A stretch of 64,000 bases of DNA from Sporosarcina sp. FSL K6-1522 (GCF_038622445.1 NZ_CP152019.1:3074501-3138500); one strand, 5' to 3'. Shown: positions 25,461 to 35,062, counted from the first letter of the stretch. Notes: generated by a model not told the origin, from the sequence alone. Program-made: numbers and translations.

Positions 25461-26660
25461 ATGGGTAAAGCTTTAATTATTGGTGCTGGCGGAGTAGCTG
25501 GCGTTGTTGTGCATAAATGTTGTCAAGTTCCGGACGTCTTCGAAGAAATTTGTATCGCAAGCCGTACCGTCTCCAAATGTGATGCCTTAAAAGAAAAACT
25601 AGACGGCGGTCGTACAAAAATTCAAACGGCACAAGTCGATGCGGACAACGTAGAAGAACTCGTTGAACTCATCAACCGCTTCCAACCAGATATCGTCATT
25701 AACGTCGCATTGCCGTATCAAGATTTAACAATCATGGATGCTTGCCTTGCGACAGGTGTTAACTACATGGACACAGCAAACTATGAACCCCTCGATACAG
25801 CAAAATTTGAATACAAATGGCAATGGGCCTACCGTGAAAAATTCGAAAAAGCTGGCATCACAGCACTACTTGGCAGCGGCTTTGACCCAGGCGTAACAGG
25901 CGTCTTCTCTGCTCATGCGCTGAAACACCATTTCGATGAAATCCATACAATCGATATCGTCGATGCCAACGCTGGCGATCACGGCTATCCATTCGCCACA
26001 AACTTTAATCCAGAAATCAACATTCGTGAAATCACAGCGAACGGCCGTTACTGGGAAAACGGTGAATTCATCGAAACGCCGCCACTTTCTGAAAAACGGG
26101 TCTATGACCTACCAGAAATCGGACCAAAAGATGTCTACCTTCTCTATCACGAAGAATTAGAGTCACTGGCTGAAAACATTACAGGCATTAAAAAAATTCG
26201 CTTCTGGATGACATTCTCAGAAAAGTACTTAACACATTTACGCGTGCTTGAAAACGTTGGTATGACTTCGATCGAACCTATCGATTTTGAAGGTCAGCAA
26301 ATTGTGCCATTGCAATTCTTAAAAGCGGTCCTTCCAGACCCAGCGTCTCTTGGACCTCGTACAAAAGGGAAAACGAATATTGGCTGTATCTTCCAAGGAA
26401 CGAAAGACGGCGAAGAAAAAACATACTATGTTTACAACATTTGCGATCACCAAGAATGCTACGCAGAAGTAGGCTCACAAGCTATTTCCTATACAACAGG
26501 TGTTCCAGCGATGATTGGTGCCATGATGATCATGACAGGTAAATGGAAAAAACCTGGCGTCTTCAACATCGAAGAATTCGATCCGGATCCATTCATGGAA
26601 GCACTGAACAAATACGGCCTACCTTGGCAAGAAAGCTTCAATCCTGAATTGATTGACTGA
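25461..26660 (+). CDS. Carboxynorspermidine/carboxyspermidine dehydrogenase (saccharopine dehydrogenase-like)
   Basis: 399 residues of the Lys1/saccharopine dehydrogenase-like family. The Rossmann opening is ALIIGAGGVAGV, followed by NVALPYQD, DTANYEP, LGSGFDPGVTGVF and a C-terminal Y-T-TGVPAMIGAMM. It matches the enzyme that condenses a diamine with L-aspartate beta-semialdehyde and reduces the imine with NADPH, making carboxyspermidine (from putrescine) or carboxynorspermidine (from diaminopropane). No diaminopropane genes are near, so putrescine, agmatine or spermidine are the candidate acceptors. The next gene is its decarboxylase partner. Confidence 0.88.
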   Translation: MGKALIIGAGGVAGVVVHKCCQVPDVFEEICIASRTVSKCDALKEKLDGGRTKIQTAQVDADNVEELVELINRFQPDIVINVALPYQDLTIMDACLATGVNYMDTANYEPLDTAKFEYKWQWAYREKFEKAGITALLGSGFDPGVTGVFSAHALKHHFDEIHTIDIVDANAGDHGYPFATNFNPEINIREITANGRYWENGEFIETPPLSEKRVYDLPEIGPKDVYLLYHEELESLAENITGIKKIRFWMTFSEKYLTHLRVLENVGMTSIEPIDFEGQQIVPLQFLKAVLPDPASLGPRTKGKTNIGCIFQGTKDGEEKTYYVYNICDHQECYAEVGSQAISYTTGVPAMIGAMMIMTGKWKKPGVFNIEEFDPDPFMEALNKYGLPWQESFNPELID

Positions 26661-26673
26661 GGAGGGGCTACTA

Positions 26674-27810
26674 TTGAATATTGATTTAAACGCCCTCCCC
26701 TCTCCTTATTATGTAGTAGATGAGGCATTACTCATTAAAAATTTAGAGAAACTGAAATCCGTCATTGATCGCACAGGCTGTAAAATTCTCCTTGCGCAAA
26801 AAGGTTTTTCGATGTTCTCGGTTTATCCGTTACTGGGACAATACTTGAATGGCGTCACATCCAGTTCCGTTCACGAAGCGAGACTGGGTTACGAAGAAAT
26901 GGGCAAGGAAGTTCATACCTATGCTCCTGCTTTTTCAGACATGGAGTTCGATGAAATTCTGTCGTATTCGGATCATATTGTCTTTAATTCATTTCAACAA
27001 TGGAACAAATTCAAAGACAAAGTTCAAAACGCTTCCAAACAAATTAGCGTTGGACTGCGCATCAACCCGGAGTACTCAGAAATTGAAGTTGACATGTACA
27101 ATCCGTGCTTTGCACACTCTCGATTTGGCGTCACATTGGACAATTTTGAACCAGATCAACTCGAAGGCGTTGACGGCTTGCATTTCCATACAATGTGTGA
27201 GCAAAACTCAGATACACTTTGGCGGACCATTCAGGTTGTCGACGAGGAATTCGGAGATTATATTCAACAGATGAAGTGGATTAACTTCGGTGGTGGACAT
27301 CATATCACCAGACCCGATTACGATATCGAAACACTCATTCAGTCGATTTTATTTATAAAAGATAAATATAAGATTGACGTCTATCTAGAACCCGGTGAAG
27401 CCGTTGCCTTAAATACCGGCTATCTGGTGGCAACTGTTTTAGACACGCTCGATAACGGCATGCCCATTGCGATTTTAGATACTTCAGCCGCTTGCCATAT
27501 GCCAGATGTGTTGGAAATGCCTTATCGCCCGGAAATTATCGGTGCTGGCTTGCCAAACGAAAAAGCGTATACGTATCGATTTGGCGGCCCCACTTGCCTC
27601 GCAGGTGACGTCATTGGTGATTATTCTTTTGATGAACCACTGAATCCTGGTGACAAACTCGTATTTTGTGACATGGCGCACTATTCCATGGTCAAAAACA
27701 ATACCTTTAACGGCGTGAACCTTCCTTCGATTGCCCTCAATACAGTGAAGGATGGCGTAAAAGTCATTCAACAATTTGGCTACGAAGATTTTAAAAGTCG
27801 TTTATCTTAA
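26674..27810 (+). CDS. nspC: Carboxynorspermidine/carboxyspermidine decarboxylase
   Basis: 378 residues from a TTG at 26674, since GAGGAGGGG lies 6 bases upstream; the frame is open back to 26653. Alanine-racemase-fold PLP decarboxylase: PLP lysine K43 in LLAQKGFSMFS, LRINPEYSE, GLHFHTMCEQ, NFGGGHH, EPGEAV and GPTCLAGDVIGDY. It removes the carboxyl group from carboxyspermidine or carboxynorspermidine. It ends the operon and is followed by a strong terminator. Confidence 0.9.
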   Translation: MNIDLNALPSPYYVVDEALLIKNLEKLKSVIDRTGCKILLAQKGFSMFSVYPLLGQYLNGVTSSSVHEARLGYEEMGKEVHTYAPAFSDMEFDEILSYSDHIVFNSFQQWNKFKDKVQNASKQISVGLRINPEYSEIEVDMYNPCFAHSRFGVTLDNFEPDQLEGVDGLHFHTMCEQNSDTLWRTIQVVDEEFGDYIQQMKWINFGGGHHITRPDYDIETLIQSILFIKDKYKIDVYLEPGEAVALNTGYLVATVLDTLDNGMPIAILDTSAACHMPDVLEMPYRPEIIGAGLPNEKAYTYRFGGPTCLAGDVIGDYSFDEPLNPGDKLVFCDMAHYSMVKNNTFNGVNLPSIALNTVKDGVKVIQQFGYEDFKSRLS

Positions 27811-27815
27811 TCATA

Positions 27816-27852
27816 AAAAAACCTGTACAACATTATGCTGTACAGGTTTTTA
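27816..27852. terminator. Bidirectional terminator after the polyamine operon
   Basis: ACCTGTACA and TGTACAGGT arms are flanked by AAAAA and TTTTT. It serves the operon and the convergent MFS gene. Confidence 0.85.
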
Positions 27853-27882
27853 TGATTGGCACGGGATAATCGGCCCTTTCAT

Positions 27883-29034
27883 TCAGCATCGATTGACTTT
27901 TTTTCCATATACCCAGTAAAGAATCAAGCCAAATAAGACACCGCCAAAGGACATTGCTGCTATTGAGAGGTAAAGAACATGACCACCAAACGCCCCATAA
28001 ACTACTCCGCCGACATACGATGCGACAATGCCTGACACACCAAAAAACAATAATGCTAACACGGTCTGCCCCGTAGCCCGCCACTCAACTGGAACAATGC
28101 GATACAAATACTGAATCGCCGCGGAATAGAAAATCGGGAACGTTAACATTTGCAACACTTGTAAATACGCCAACAAATGCGGATCCGTCACCCACGCTGA
28201 GATGAAAAAACGAACGAAGTAAAAGGTAGTCGCAAACGTAATAATCAGCAATTCCTTGCCTTTCCGTAACCACCAAAAACTGAGCGCAAACACGAGTATC
28301 TCACTGCTACCAGCCAAAAACCAAGCTTGGCCCACTAATGCCGTACTGCCTCCTAGTTCACGGATATAAACGCCGAGATATGTATCATTCATCCTCGCAG
28401 GTATTGAACAGACAAAAACTAATAATAAGAACAACAACGTTTCTTTATTGCTTAAAAAATGCTTGAGACTCCCGAATGTCACAGGCTTTCCCGATACCGG
28501 TGCATCCGGCATTTTCCAGCAGATAATAAAACTCACGAGCCCAATCCCTGCAAACAGAATCGCCATACTATGCGCACCGAAATAAGACATGACATAGCCC
28601 GTAAGTAGCGACACAACTGCGTAACCTAATGCGCCATATGTACGGATGGAGCCATAGCTGATTCTAGACGTTTCCGCGATGGTAAAATTCAAACTTTCCG
28701 TTAATGGGTCGATCGGCATGAGAAAGAAATACAACAACATCGCAAACAAAATTAGCAACACATAACTCGTCGAGTCGTATAACAAATACCCAACTACACT
28801 CGACAGCGCAATAAGTATCAACAACACTTTACGAATCGTTTTGCTTTTGTCACTAATCATGCCCCATAATGGCTGCGTAATAATCGTGACAAAGCCCCCT
28901 GTCCCAACGATCAAACCAATTTGCCCTGGTTTCAGCCCTTGTTCAGCCAAATAGACTGGCAAAAACGGGATAAAGATTGCAATAAGTCCAAAATATAAAA
29001 AGTTAAAGCCACGCAATAAATTTGGTGTGTTCAT
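27883..29034 (-). CDS. MFS transporter (MFS_1-like / LacY-HcaT-like)
   Basis: 383 residues with twelve hydrophobic segments. NFLYFGLIAIFIPFLPVYLAEQGL and QPLWGMISDKSKTIRKVL place it in the MFS_1-like group with PPP transporter (HcaT) and YwbF-like proteins. The ATG at 29034 lies in AT-rich sequence. Convergent with the polyamine operon; a polyamine link is possible from position only. Substrate unknown. Confidence 0.83.
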   Translation of the reverse strand: MNTPNLLRGFNFLYFGLIAIFIPFLPVYLAEQGLKPGQIGLIVGTGGFVTIITQPLWGMISDKSKTIRKVLLILIALSSVVGYLLYDSTSYVLLILFAMLLYFFLMPIDPLTESLNFTIAETSRISYGSIRTYGALGYAVVSLLTGYVMSYFGAHSMAILFAGIGLVSFIICWKMPDAPVSGKPVTFGSLKHFLSNKETLLFLLLVFVCSIPARMNDTYLGVYIRELGGSTALVGQAWFLAGSSEILVFALSFWWLRKGKELLIITFATTFYFVRFFISAWVTDPHLLAYLQVLQMLTFPIFYSAAIQYLYRIVPVEWRATGQTVLALLFFGVSGIVASYVGGVVYGAFGGHVLYLSIAAMSFGGVLFGLILYWVYGKKVNRC

Positions 29035-29106
29035 AAATATTCGGATACCTCAAATCATTTATTTCTAACTGTGTAAGTGTATCATACGCTTATCATTCCA
29101 AATCGT

Positions 29107-29691
29107 CTACCCCATCAGAATCGAAATCGCACTATACACTAATAGCAAAGCCATAACAATATTAAACGGCTTCTGATAGTTGGACAAAAACTTTTGGAAA
29201 ACCGAACCAAACAAACTCCAACTAGCCGTACTTAAAATACCGACAAAACCTAAAAAGAGCGAAAACAATAGCAATGCAATATGCGACGTATGATACGGTA
29301 AGATAAATGTCGCAATAACCGTTATACCGTATAACACACCTTTCGGATTAATAAACTGCAGCATCATGCCCGCAAAGAAACTATTGTATTTTCTCTCCTC
29401 ATCACTGTTCCCCTGATTCGTACTTTTGATAATTTTATACGCCAAATACAGCATATACCCCGCACCCAACAGCATCATCGGCAGTTCAATTTTCGGAATA
29501 AAACGGTGTAACACGAGATTAAAATAACTCGATAAGATCATGATGATAAAGAAACCGACGCCCACACCGAAACAGAAACGTAGCGTTCTTTTAAAGCCGT
29601 ACTGGTTGGCGAATAACATCGCCATAATATTATTCGGACCTGGGGTGAAACTCATCACACACACATACACCAAAAAGGATAGTACTGGCAT
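29107..29691 (-). CDS. LysE family exporter
   Basis: 194 residues, six hydrophobic segments. Motifs SFTPGPNNIMAMLFANQYGFKRT and FINPKGVLYGITV are those of LysE/RhtB proteins. It is divergent from an XRE-cupin regulator whose operator-like repeats lie in the 117-base spacer, so it is probably the regulated target. Amino acids or a related small amine are likely substrates (family). Confidence 0.87.
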   Translation of the reverse strand: MPVLSFLVYVCVMSFTPGPNNIMAMLFANQYGFKRTLRFCFGVGVGFFIIMILSSYFNLVLHRFIPKIELPMMLLGAGYMLYLAYKIIKSTNQGNSDEERKYNSFFAGMMLQFINPKGVLYGITVIATFILPYHTSHIALLLFSLFLGFVGILSTASWSLFGSVFQKFLSNYQKPFNIVMALLLVYSAISILMG

Positions 29692-29739
29692 CTCGTAGAC
29701 CTTCTTTCTATGGAGTATGTTATACTGTCCACAATAGAC

Positions 29740-29788
29740 GATATAACGTTTTCTTTTTATTGTACAATTCAGACGTTATATTGTACAG
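29740..29788. promoter_or_regulatory. Candidate operators between LysE exporter and XRE-cupin regulator
   Basis: GACGATATAACG (about 29738), ATTGTACAAT (about 29758) and GTTATATTGTAC (29775-29786). The last matches GCTATATTGCAC at the first XRE-cupin locus in ten of twelve positions. Confidence 0.5.
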
Positions 29789-29808
29789 AGAAAAATAGGA
29801 GGGTTTTT

Positions 29809-30363
29809 ATGAAGGAAATCCATCTAATCATTGCTGAAAATCTAAAAACGCTACGGGAAAGCAAAAAACTAAGCCTTGAAAAGGTATCCGAATTGACAGG
29901 TGTCAGTAAAACAATGATTGGCCAAATTGAACGTGGCGAATCAGCGCCAACCATTACAACCATCTGGAAAATCGCCAACGGCTTAAAAATTTCATTTACC
30001 GCCCTCATCAATGATCCGCAACCTGAAACAATGATTGTCTTGCGAAGTGATATGCAAGTCTTGTCTGAAGACCATGGCAAATACCGCGTCTATCCTTCTT
30101 TTCCTTTCGAAGATAACAAACGCTTTGAAGCCTATACAGTCGAAATAGACCCAGGCGGATTTTTAAGCGCTGATGCACATATGGAAGGGACCGAAGAATT
30201 CTTAACGATTTTTGATGGAGAACTCACCATACGCGTCAATAACGAAGCATTCACTGTAAAAAGCGGTGATTCGATTCGCTTCAAGGCAGATAGGCCACAC
30301 ACGTATCATAATTTAGGGAAAACACTTACTCGTTTAAGCATGGTTTTATATTATCCGAAATAA
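29809..30363 (+). CDS. XRE-family regulator with C-terminal cupin domain
   Basis: 184 residues from an ATG at 29809 with AGGAGGG 5 bases upstream; the open frame runs further upstream but without a ribosome site. The N-terminal HTH includes LTGVSKTMIGQIERGES and the C-terminal cupin spans about 105-182. It is a paralogue of the regulator at 5147-5701 with a nearly identical recognition region. Divergent from the LysE exporter, which it probably controls. Confidence 0.9.
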   Translation: MKEIHLIIAENLKTLRESKKLSLEKVSELTGVSKTMIGQIERGESAPTITTIWKIANGLKISFTALINDPQPETMIVLRSDMQVLSEDHGKYRVYPSFPFEDNKRFEAYTVEIDPGGFLSADAHMEGTEEFLTIFDGELTIRVNNEAFTVKSGDSIRFKADRPHTYHNLGKTLTRLSMVLYYPK

Positions 30364-30371
30364 AAAAGCGA

Positions 30372-30409
30372 CTGTCCTGTAAGTCAGGTATACCTGACTT
30401 ACAGGACAG
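30372..30409. terminator. Perfect loopless 38-bp palindrome between convergent genes
   Basis: Nineteen-base perfect arms (30372-30390, 30391-30409; CTGTCCTGTAAG core). AAAAAA on the left becomes a T-tract for the minus-strand MBL gene. Confidence 0.7.
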
Positions 30410-30429
30410 CCACCGTCGTTCCTACACAA

Positions 30430-31368
30430 TCACTTCGATAAGTACTCCATAATCCCCATCGCACTCACTTGCATATCCAATTCAATGATCCGATACACTT
30501 CATGATCATCGCTAATATTCAACGAGCGAAGATGTTGCCTGACACGTTCCAATAATCGTCTTGCTAGCACATCATAGCTTTGTCGTTCAGCAACGACCGC
30601 TTCCGCCTCTTCCATGAAAACAGCGAGCCATTCAGTCACTTGGCGTAGTGCCTCATCCGGATAGTTGGTCATGCCGAAATGGCCAAAATAAATCGAATTC
30701 AGATTCATAGCACCAAAGCGCTCAATCGCATGGCGCATCGCATCCGGGTTAAATTGGTTCGGGGACGTCGAAGGTAAAAACAAATCCACATCATTGCGGA
30801 TCAATTGATCATATCGAACACCGACCGTGTCGCCAGTAAACAAGCCATTGCTCAGCGGGTCAAAAATACTAAAATGATGGTTGGCATGCCCTGGCGTATC
30901 TAGAAACGTCAATGTACATGTCGGACCAATTTCCAGTGTATCCCCCTCGCCCTTTATGAGCAAACGCTCTTCAGCGATTGGAACGACCGGATCAAAAAAG
31001 TCCGAAAACATCTCTCCATAAACGGCTCGCGCTCCCGCAGCTAACCTGCTTGGATCAACCAAATGCCTTGCCCCTTTTGGATGCACCACGACTTTGGCAT
31101 TCGGGCATTGTTGGATCAACAAACCTGCCCCACCTGAATGATCTAAGTGAATATGTGTCACAATGATATATTTCACTTCATCGAGCGAAAATCCTAATGC
31201 TGCTAATCCCTGTGTCACATGCTTGATAGACGGGCTTGGACCTGTATCGACAATGGTCAACCGTTCCTCATTGATCACATACGTTCCTGTTCGCTCAGGT
31301 ATCCCTAAGTCGAATCCATCGATTAGATAGATTCTGTCGTTTAATTGAATAGGCTTTTTCTGATACAT
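30430..31368 (-). CDS. MBL-fold metallo-hydrolase
   Basis: 312 residues from an ATG at 31368 with GGAGG 7 bases upstream; the open frame goes to 31428. The metallo-beta-lactamase motif is VTHIHLDHSGG, with further ligands in DTPGHANHH, FTGDTVG and FGHFG. A C-terminal helical region of about 90 residues follows. Glyoxalase-II-like or other thioester or lactone hydrolases share this fold; substrate unknown. Monocistronic. Confidence 0.87.
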   Translation of the reverse strand: MYQKKPIQLNDRIYLIDGFDLGIPERTGTYVINEERLTIVDTGPSPSIKHVTQGLAALGFSLDEVKYIIVTHIHLDHSGGAGLLIQQCPNAKVVVHPKGARHLVDPSRLAAGARAVYGEMFSDFFDPVVPIAEERLLIKGEGDTLEIGPTCTLTFLDTPGHANHHFSIFDPLSNGLFTGDTVGVRYDQLIRNDVDLFLPSTSPNQFNPDAMRHAIERFGAMNLNSIYFGHFGMTNYPDEALRQVTEWLAVFMEEAEAVVAERQSYDVLARRLLERVRQHLRSLNISDDHEVYRIIELDMQVSAMGIMEYLSK

Positions 31369-31462
31369 CGTCCAACCTCCAATGGTGTTTAACACTATAC
31401 CTTCAAATACTGTCATTATAGCATACATGATTCAGGCGATTCATCTACATGATCAACACACA

Positions 31463-31496
31463 AAAGGGACTCCAACATCTCAGGTGGAGTCCCTTT
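31463..31496. terminator. Intrinsic terminator
   Basis: AAAGGGACTCCA and TGGAGTCCCTTT arms; TTTTG follows on the minus strand after the anti-sigma gene. Confidence 0.8.
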
Positions 31497-31501
31497 GTCA
31501 T

Positions 31502-33154
31502 TCATTCTTCGTATAATGGTACTTCCCATTTCTCGTCTGCCTCTTCATAACGTGTGACAGAAACGAGGTGCAACGTCAATTCTTCAGGAACCTCATCCAA
31601 ATGATAAACTTTGAGATTCATGGTCGTCTTATACCGATTGTTCTTGTCTTTCTCAACGAGAGTAGTAGACCCATCCCCATAAGTAGGATAAGCATTCCCT
31701 TTATCGTCCACCAAGACCCAATCGCCTATAGTCGAGGCATCTGCTTCTATGCCGCCTTCCATTTCAATCATAAAAATGGTTTCTCGATTAATCGGAGTGA
31801 GCGACTTTTCAAGTGAATACTCCTCTTGTGTCTTTGCTTTCTTGATTGTGATAAAATTCCCTTCATATTCGAAGGTCACTGGCTTGCTTTTCAATTCTTT
31901 TGGCTTAAAAGTAACGGAGAAATCAGTGGGTACTGTTTTATAAACGCCATCCAACACAAATGTCAGTTTGCGGTCCCCTTGTTGAGGGATAAATGATTGA
32001 TGCCAGATCATTTGACCGAGTTGTTGTCCTTCATTGCTTGAACTCTGAGATGGAGTTAAGTCACCTGGCTGGCTGTCCCGGGTGAAAAAGGGCCCATAAT
32101 CATGATTATAAATGGTTTTCTTGTCTTCATTGTCGATATGGTATTCGATCGCTGTTTCATAGTTACCCAAATAATCATCAGCCTCTTCGCTGTTTATACC
32201 CAATCGATTCTGTAGCTGCTGAATGTCTTGCGCTACCTGCGCTTGCTCTTCTTGTGTAAAACCCGTTTCATACGCTAAATCATTCAAGCTAGGCGCAAAT
32301 TGCATCCCCTTCATTTGTAGGGTCACACCGTGTTGATTCGTTGTAGCATCTTGTAATGCAACTGTCGTTGTTAAATCTTTATATTTCGTAACATCGATTG
32401 GCACCTCTAATTCCCAATTACCTTTAACGCCACTCAATTCAACTAAGTCAAATTTTACTGTTATTTTCTCTAATGCTTCGTGTTCTCCCAGTCGCATTTC
32501 AATGATTCCATAGTCACTATCTTGTTGCCAACCATCACTGATACTATCGTTTATCTTACCATCTTGATCGATAACGGTGATTTTATTATCAGATTCAAAT
32601 AGATTTAACTGCGTATCTTGCGGCTCACCATTTTTATTGAGCACTTGAAAAGATAATGCCACCCGCGACGAATCGGTCACAACATCCTCCACCTTAAATG
32701 TCAGCCCATTATTCATCACCTCAAGGTTAACCCGCTCCACTAAACCATCATCTGTTGCCATCCGTAATCCATCATCTACAATTGCCCCATTGGAATCCGC
32801 CTGTTCTGGAGAGAACATTCCACCTACCCAATCCGCAAAACTTGGGCTTAGTGTGGCACTCACACCAAGTGCCAGCATAACTCCTGCCGCCGACAACAGG
32901 ATACGTTTCCAAGGCCTACTTTTTTGACGAATTTTTTTCTGTTCATAAGGCTCCAGCTGATCCAACACCTTCGAAGTAAAATCATCCGGCAACATCGGCG
33001 TCTGCAACGTTTCTTTGATGAATTGTTGTTCCCCTTCAAAAGCCTCTACAACACGCTGACATTGTGCACAATTGGACACATGCTGTGCGATATCCGTATG
33101 TTCCGCTCGATCATCTACATATTGTGAAAGTTTATCTACAGTTGGACACTTCAT
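31502..33154 (-). CDS. Anti-sigma factor with zinc-finger N-terminus and DUF4179-type ectodomain
   Basis: 550 residues from an ATG at 33154 (GGAGG 8 bases upstream). The N-terminal ZAS-like zinc motif is HVSNCAQC (H25, C29, C32). One membrane helix lies near residues 84-104 (ILLSAAGVMLALGVSATL). A large extracytoplasmic region follows, with DUF4179/DUF5643-like beta-rich domains. It would hold the ECF sigma factor encoded just upstream inactive at the membrane until an envelope signal releases it. Start overlaps the sigma gene by 23 bases. Confidence 0.85.
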   Translation of the reverse strand: MKCPTVDKLSQYVDDRAEHTDIAQHVSNCAQCQRVVEAFEGEQQFIKETLQTPMLPDDFTSKVLDQLEPYEQKKIRQKSRPWKRILLSAAGVMLALGVSATLSPSFADWVGGMFSPEQADSNGAIVDDGLRMATDDGLVERVNLEVMNNGLTFKVEDVVTDSSRVALSFQVLNKNGEPQDTQLNLFESDNKITVIDQDGKINDSISDGWQQDSDYGIIEMRLGEHEALEKITVKFDLVELSGVKGNWELEVPIDVTKYKDLTTTVALQDATTNQHGVTLQMKGMQFAPSLNDLAYETGFTQEEQAQVAQDIQQLQNRLGINSEEADDYLGNYETAIEYHIDNEDKKTIYNHDYGPFFTRDSQPGDLTPSQSSSNEGQQLGQMIWHQSFIPQQGDRKLTFVLDGVYKTVPTDFSVTFKPKELKSKPVTFEYEGNFITIKKAKTQEEYSLEKSLTPINRETIFMIEMEGGIEADASTIGDWVLVDDKGNAYPTYGDGSTTLVEKDKNNRYKTTMNLKVYHLDEVPEELTLHLVSVTRYEEADEKWEVPLYEE

Positions 33155-33698
33155 GAAAATTTCCTCCTTCACGTTTAACGGTTTCTCTCATTTTCTTTTT
33201 AGCTCGATGCAATTTATTGCGAACTGTCGCCAGTGGTATATCAACCAACTCACTAATTGCTTGGTAACTTAGCTCATTGACATAACGCAATAAAATAATG
33301 AGTCGCTCATCTTCCGGCAATGTGGCAATTAACCGTTCTAGTTGCCTACTTCGCTCATTTTTAAAGAACACAATTTCTGGGCTGTCGACATTGCCAATCG
33401 TTTCTTCCTGTATTTCGACTTGCTTCATTTTATAGCGCTTCTTGCGAAATTCATCCAGGCAATGATTGATAGCGACACGATAAAACCAACTTGAAAACGA
33501 ACCCTTATCATCGTATTTCTCAAGCTGCTGATACACTTTGATAAAGGCTTCCTGGGCTAGATCCTGAGCATCATGTGGATTTCTCGTCATCCGCAAAATC
33601 GTCCCATACAACGGGTCCTTATATTTACGAATAATATGTTCGTACGCTTGCTTATTGCCTGCTAATACTGCTTCAATCCATTGCACTTCCTCTTGCAT
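33132..33698 (-). CDS. ECF-family RNA polymerase sigma factor
   Basis: 188 residues from an ATG at 33698 (AGGAGG 7 bases upstream). Region 2: YKDPLYGTILRMTRNPHDAQDLAQEAFIKVY and GSFSSWFYRVAINHCLDEFRKK. Region 4: LPEDERLIILLRYVNELSYQAIS and LATVRNKLHRAKKKM. It is coupled to its cognate anti-sigma factor by a 23-base overlap. The regulon is not visible here; autoregulation is usual for such pairs. Confidence 0.93.
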   Translation of the reverse strand: MQEEVQWIEAVLAGNKQAYEHIIRKYKDPLYGTILRMTRNPHDAQDLAQEAFIKVYQQLEKYDDKGSFSSWFYRVAINHCLDEFRKKRYKMKQVEIQEETIGNVDSPEIVFFKNERSRQLERLIATLPEDERLIILLRYVNELSYQAISELVDIPLATVRNKLHRAKKKMRETVKREGGNFHEVSNCR

Positions 33699-33803
33699 GT
33701 TGCAACCTCCTAACCAAACGATCATGCGCATGTCTCGTTTTGTCTTTCACCTGCTATAACGAGATGAGTCCTCCATTCGTTTCACATTTTGATGAAATAA
33801 ATA

Positions 33804-33848
33804 AAAACATCTCACTCAATTGGTTGCACCCATTGAGTGAGATGTTTT
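33804..33848. terminator. Intrinsic terminator
   Basis: Seventeen-base arms (AACATCTCACTCAAT / ATTGAGTGAGATGTT core), 33804-33820 and 33832-33848, with T-rich flanks on both sides. Ends the SEC-C gene. Confidence 0.8.
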
Positions 33849-33862
33849 CATAAAAATAGTAC

Positions 33863-34864
33863 TTATGCTTCTACAAGTTCCTTATTGGCATAATAGGCAT
33901 TTAAATCATTGTAGTATTTATTCAACGAAGAAGTCGAGATTTCAAACGCCTCCGCAATTTCTTTCACGGTTAGTTGGAGCGACTCAAACAGCGCATGCTC
34001 TTGACCGAAACGAATCGCCCCCGCTGCAATCGCAACTTCTTTTCGCGCCTTTGGCTGCTCTTCTACTAAATAGTCTTCGACGATTTCCAATAACTTGTCC
34101 GCAACCCGGTCGTGCTTCTCTAAAAATCGCGTGAGTTGTAGTAAAACACCTGCTTCAAAATCTGTAAATTCATCGCCACTATAGCCATCATCACCAAGAA
34201 GCTCCCATAAGCCCATGCCATTTTCTTTTAAGAAGGCAGGTACAGATTGCTCTTTTTCAGCTTTGTACTGTTTTACAAACTTGTCAAACACTTTTTTATG
34301 ATCCGTTGGGAAGAAGACCATACTTGAAATCGCTAAATACTGATTGTCTTTCATCGTGCCATCTGGCAACACGAAACAATAGACGTGGACGCCTACCGGA
34401 ATTGGTTTGTCACTTTCGCGTCTTAACTGAATTGTTTCATCCGCAAACAAACTTTTCACAGACATATACATCTCTTCCACTGCAACAACTTCACCGATAA
34501 ACGCACGTGGGTTATTCCATGTAGCTAGCACACTTGCGACAGATGGGCGGATCACTTTCTTATGTTGCTTGTCCAAATAATTTGCCCAAATTTCTGGTTT
34601 GTGATGGAAAAAGAATTCATCCATGACAATCGCTTCAATCATTTCCTGTACTAAAAACTTCTCAAGCGGGCCACTCCATTTTTTCACTAACGCTAAGTAC
34701 TCATTAATATCGCGTCGTTCAGGATATTCTTCATAAAAAGCTTGTAATATTCTTTCTAGTTCTTCCACTTGTACAGCTTCAATCGAAAACGCTTGTTTCG
34801 ATTGACAACATTTTTTATACTTCTTTCCGCTACCGCATAGGCACGGATCATTACGTCCTATCAC
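33863..34864 (-). CDS. SEC-C motif protein of unknown function
   Basis: 333 residues. The N-terminal zinc-binding SEC-C motif (NDPCLCGSGKKYKKCC) is followed by a helical and mixed domain of about 270 residues. The last about 45 residues (LTVKEIAEAFEISTSSLNKYYNDL) look like a helix-turn-helix. SEC-C motifs are found at the C-terminus of SecA and in many uncharacterised proteins, often with a binding role. No family name for the middle domain is recognised. Single gene. Confidence 0.8.
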   Translation of the reverse strand: MIGRNDPCLCGSGKKYKKCCQSKQAFSIEAVQVEELERILQAFYEEYPERRDINEYLALVKKWSGPLEKFLVQEMIEAIVMDEFFFHHKPEIWANYLDKQHKKVIRPSVASVLATWNNPRAFIGEVVAVEEMYMSVKSLFADETIQLRRESDKPIPVGVHVYCFVLPDGTMKDNQYLAISSMVFFPTDHKKVFDKFVKQYKAEKEQSVPAFLKENGMGLWELLGDDGYSGDEFTDFEAGVLLQLTRFLEKHDRVADKLLEIVEDYLVEEQPKARKEVAIAAGAIRFGQEHALFESLQLTVKEIAEAFEISTSSLNKYYNDLNAYYANKELVEA

Positions 34865-34990
34865 ACAAACACGTCCTTTAACTACTAAAGATATAGTATC
34901 AGTTTACCATGATTACGCGCGAATGATAACTGTCAGAACATACTTTCTATTCTCACGAACCAATTTATGTATTTTTCGGTGAACATTATA

Positions 34991-35032
34991 AAAACCCCCT
35001 TCCACGATGACCATTCATCGCAGAAGGAGGTT
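34991..35032 (-). terminator. Intrinsic terminator of the DUF1540 gene
   Basis: Arms AACCCCCTTCC and GAAGGAGGTT enclose an inner CGATGA/TCATCG stem. On the minus strand it is followed by TTTTTAT. Confidence 0.7.
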
Positions 35033-35062
35033 CTGGGTCGTAGGTAGGATTAACAACGAAGT

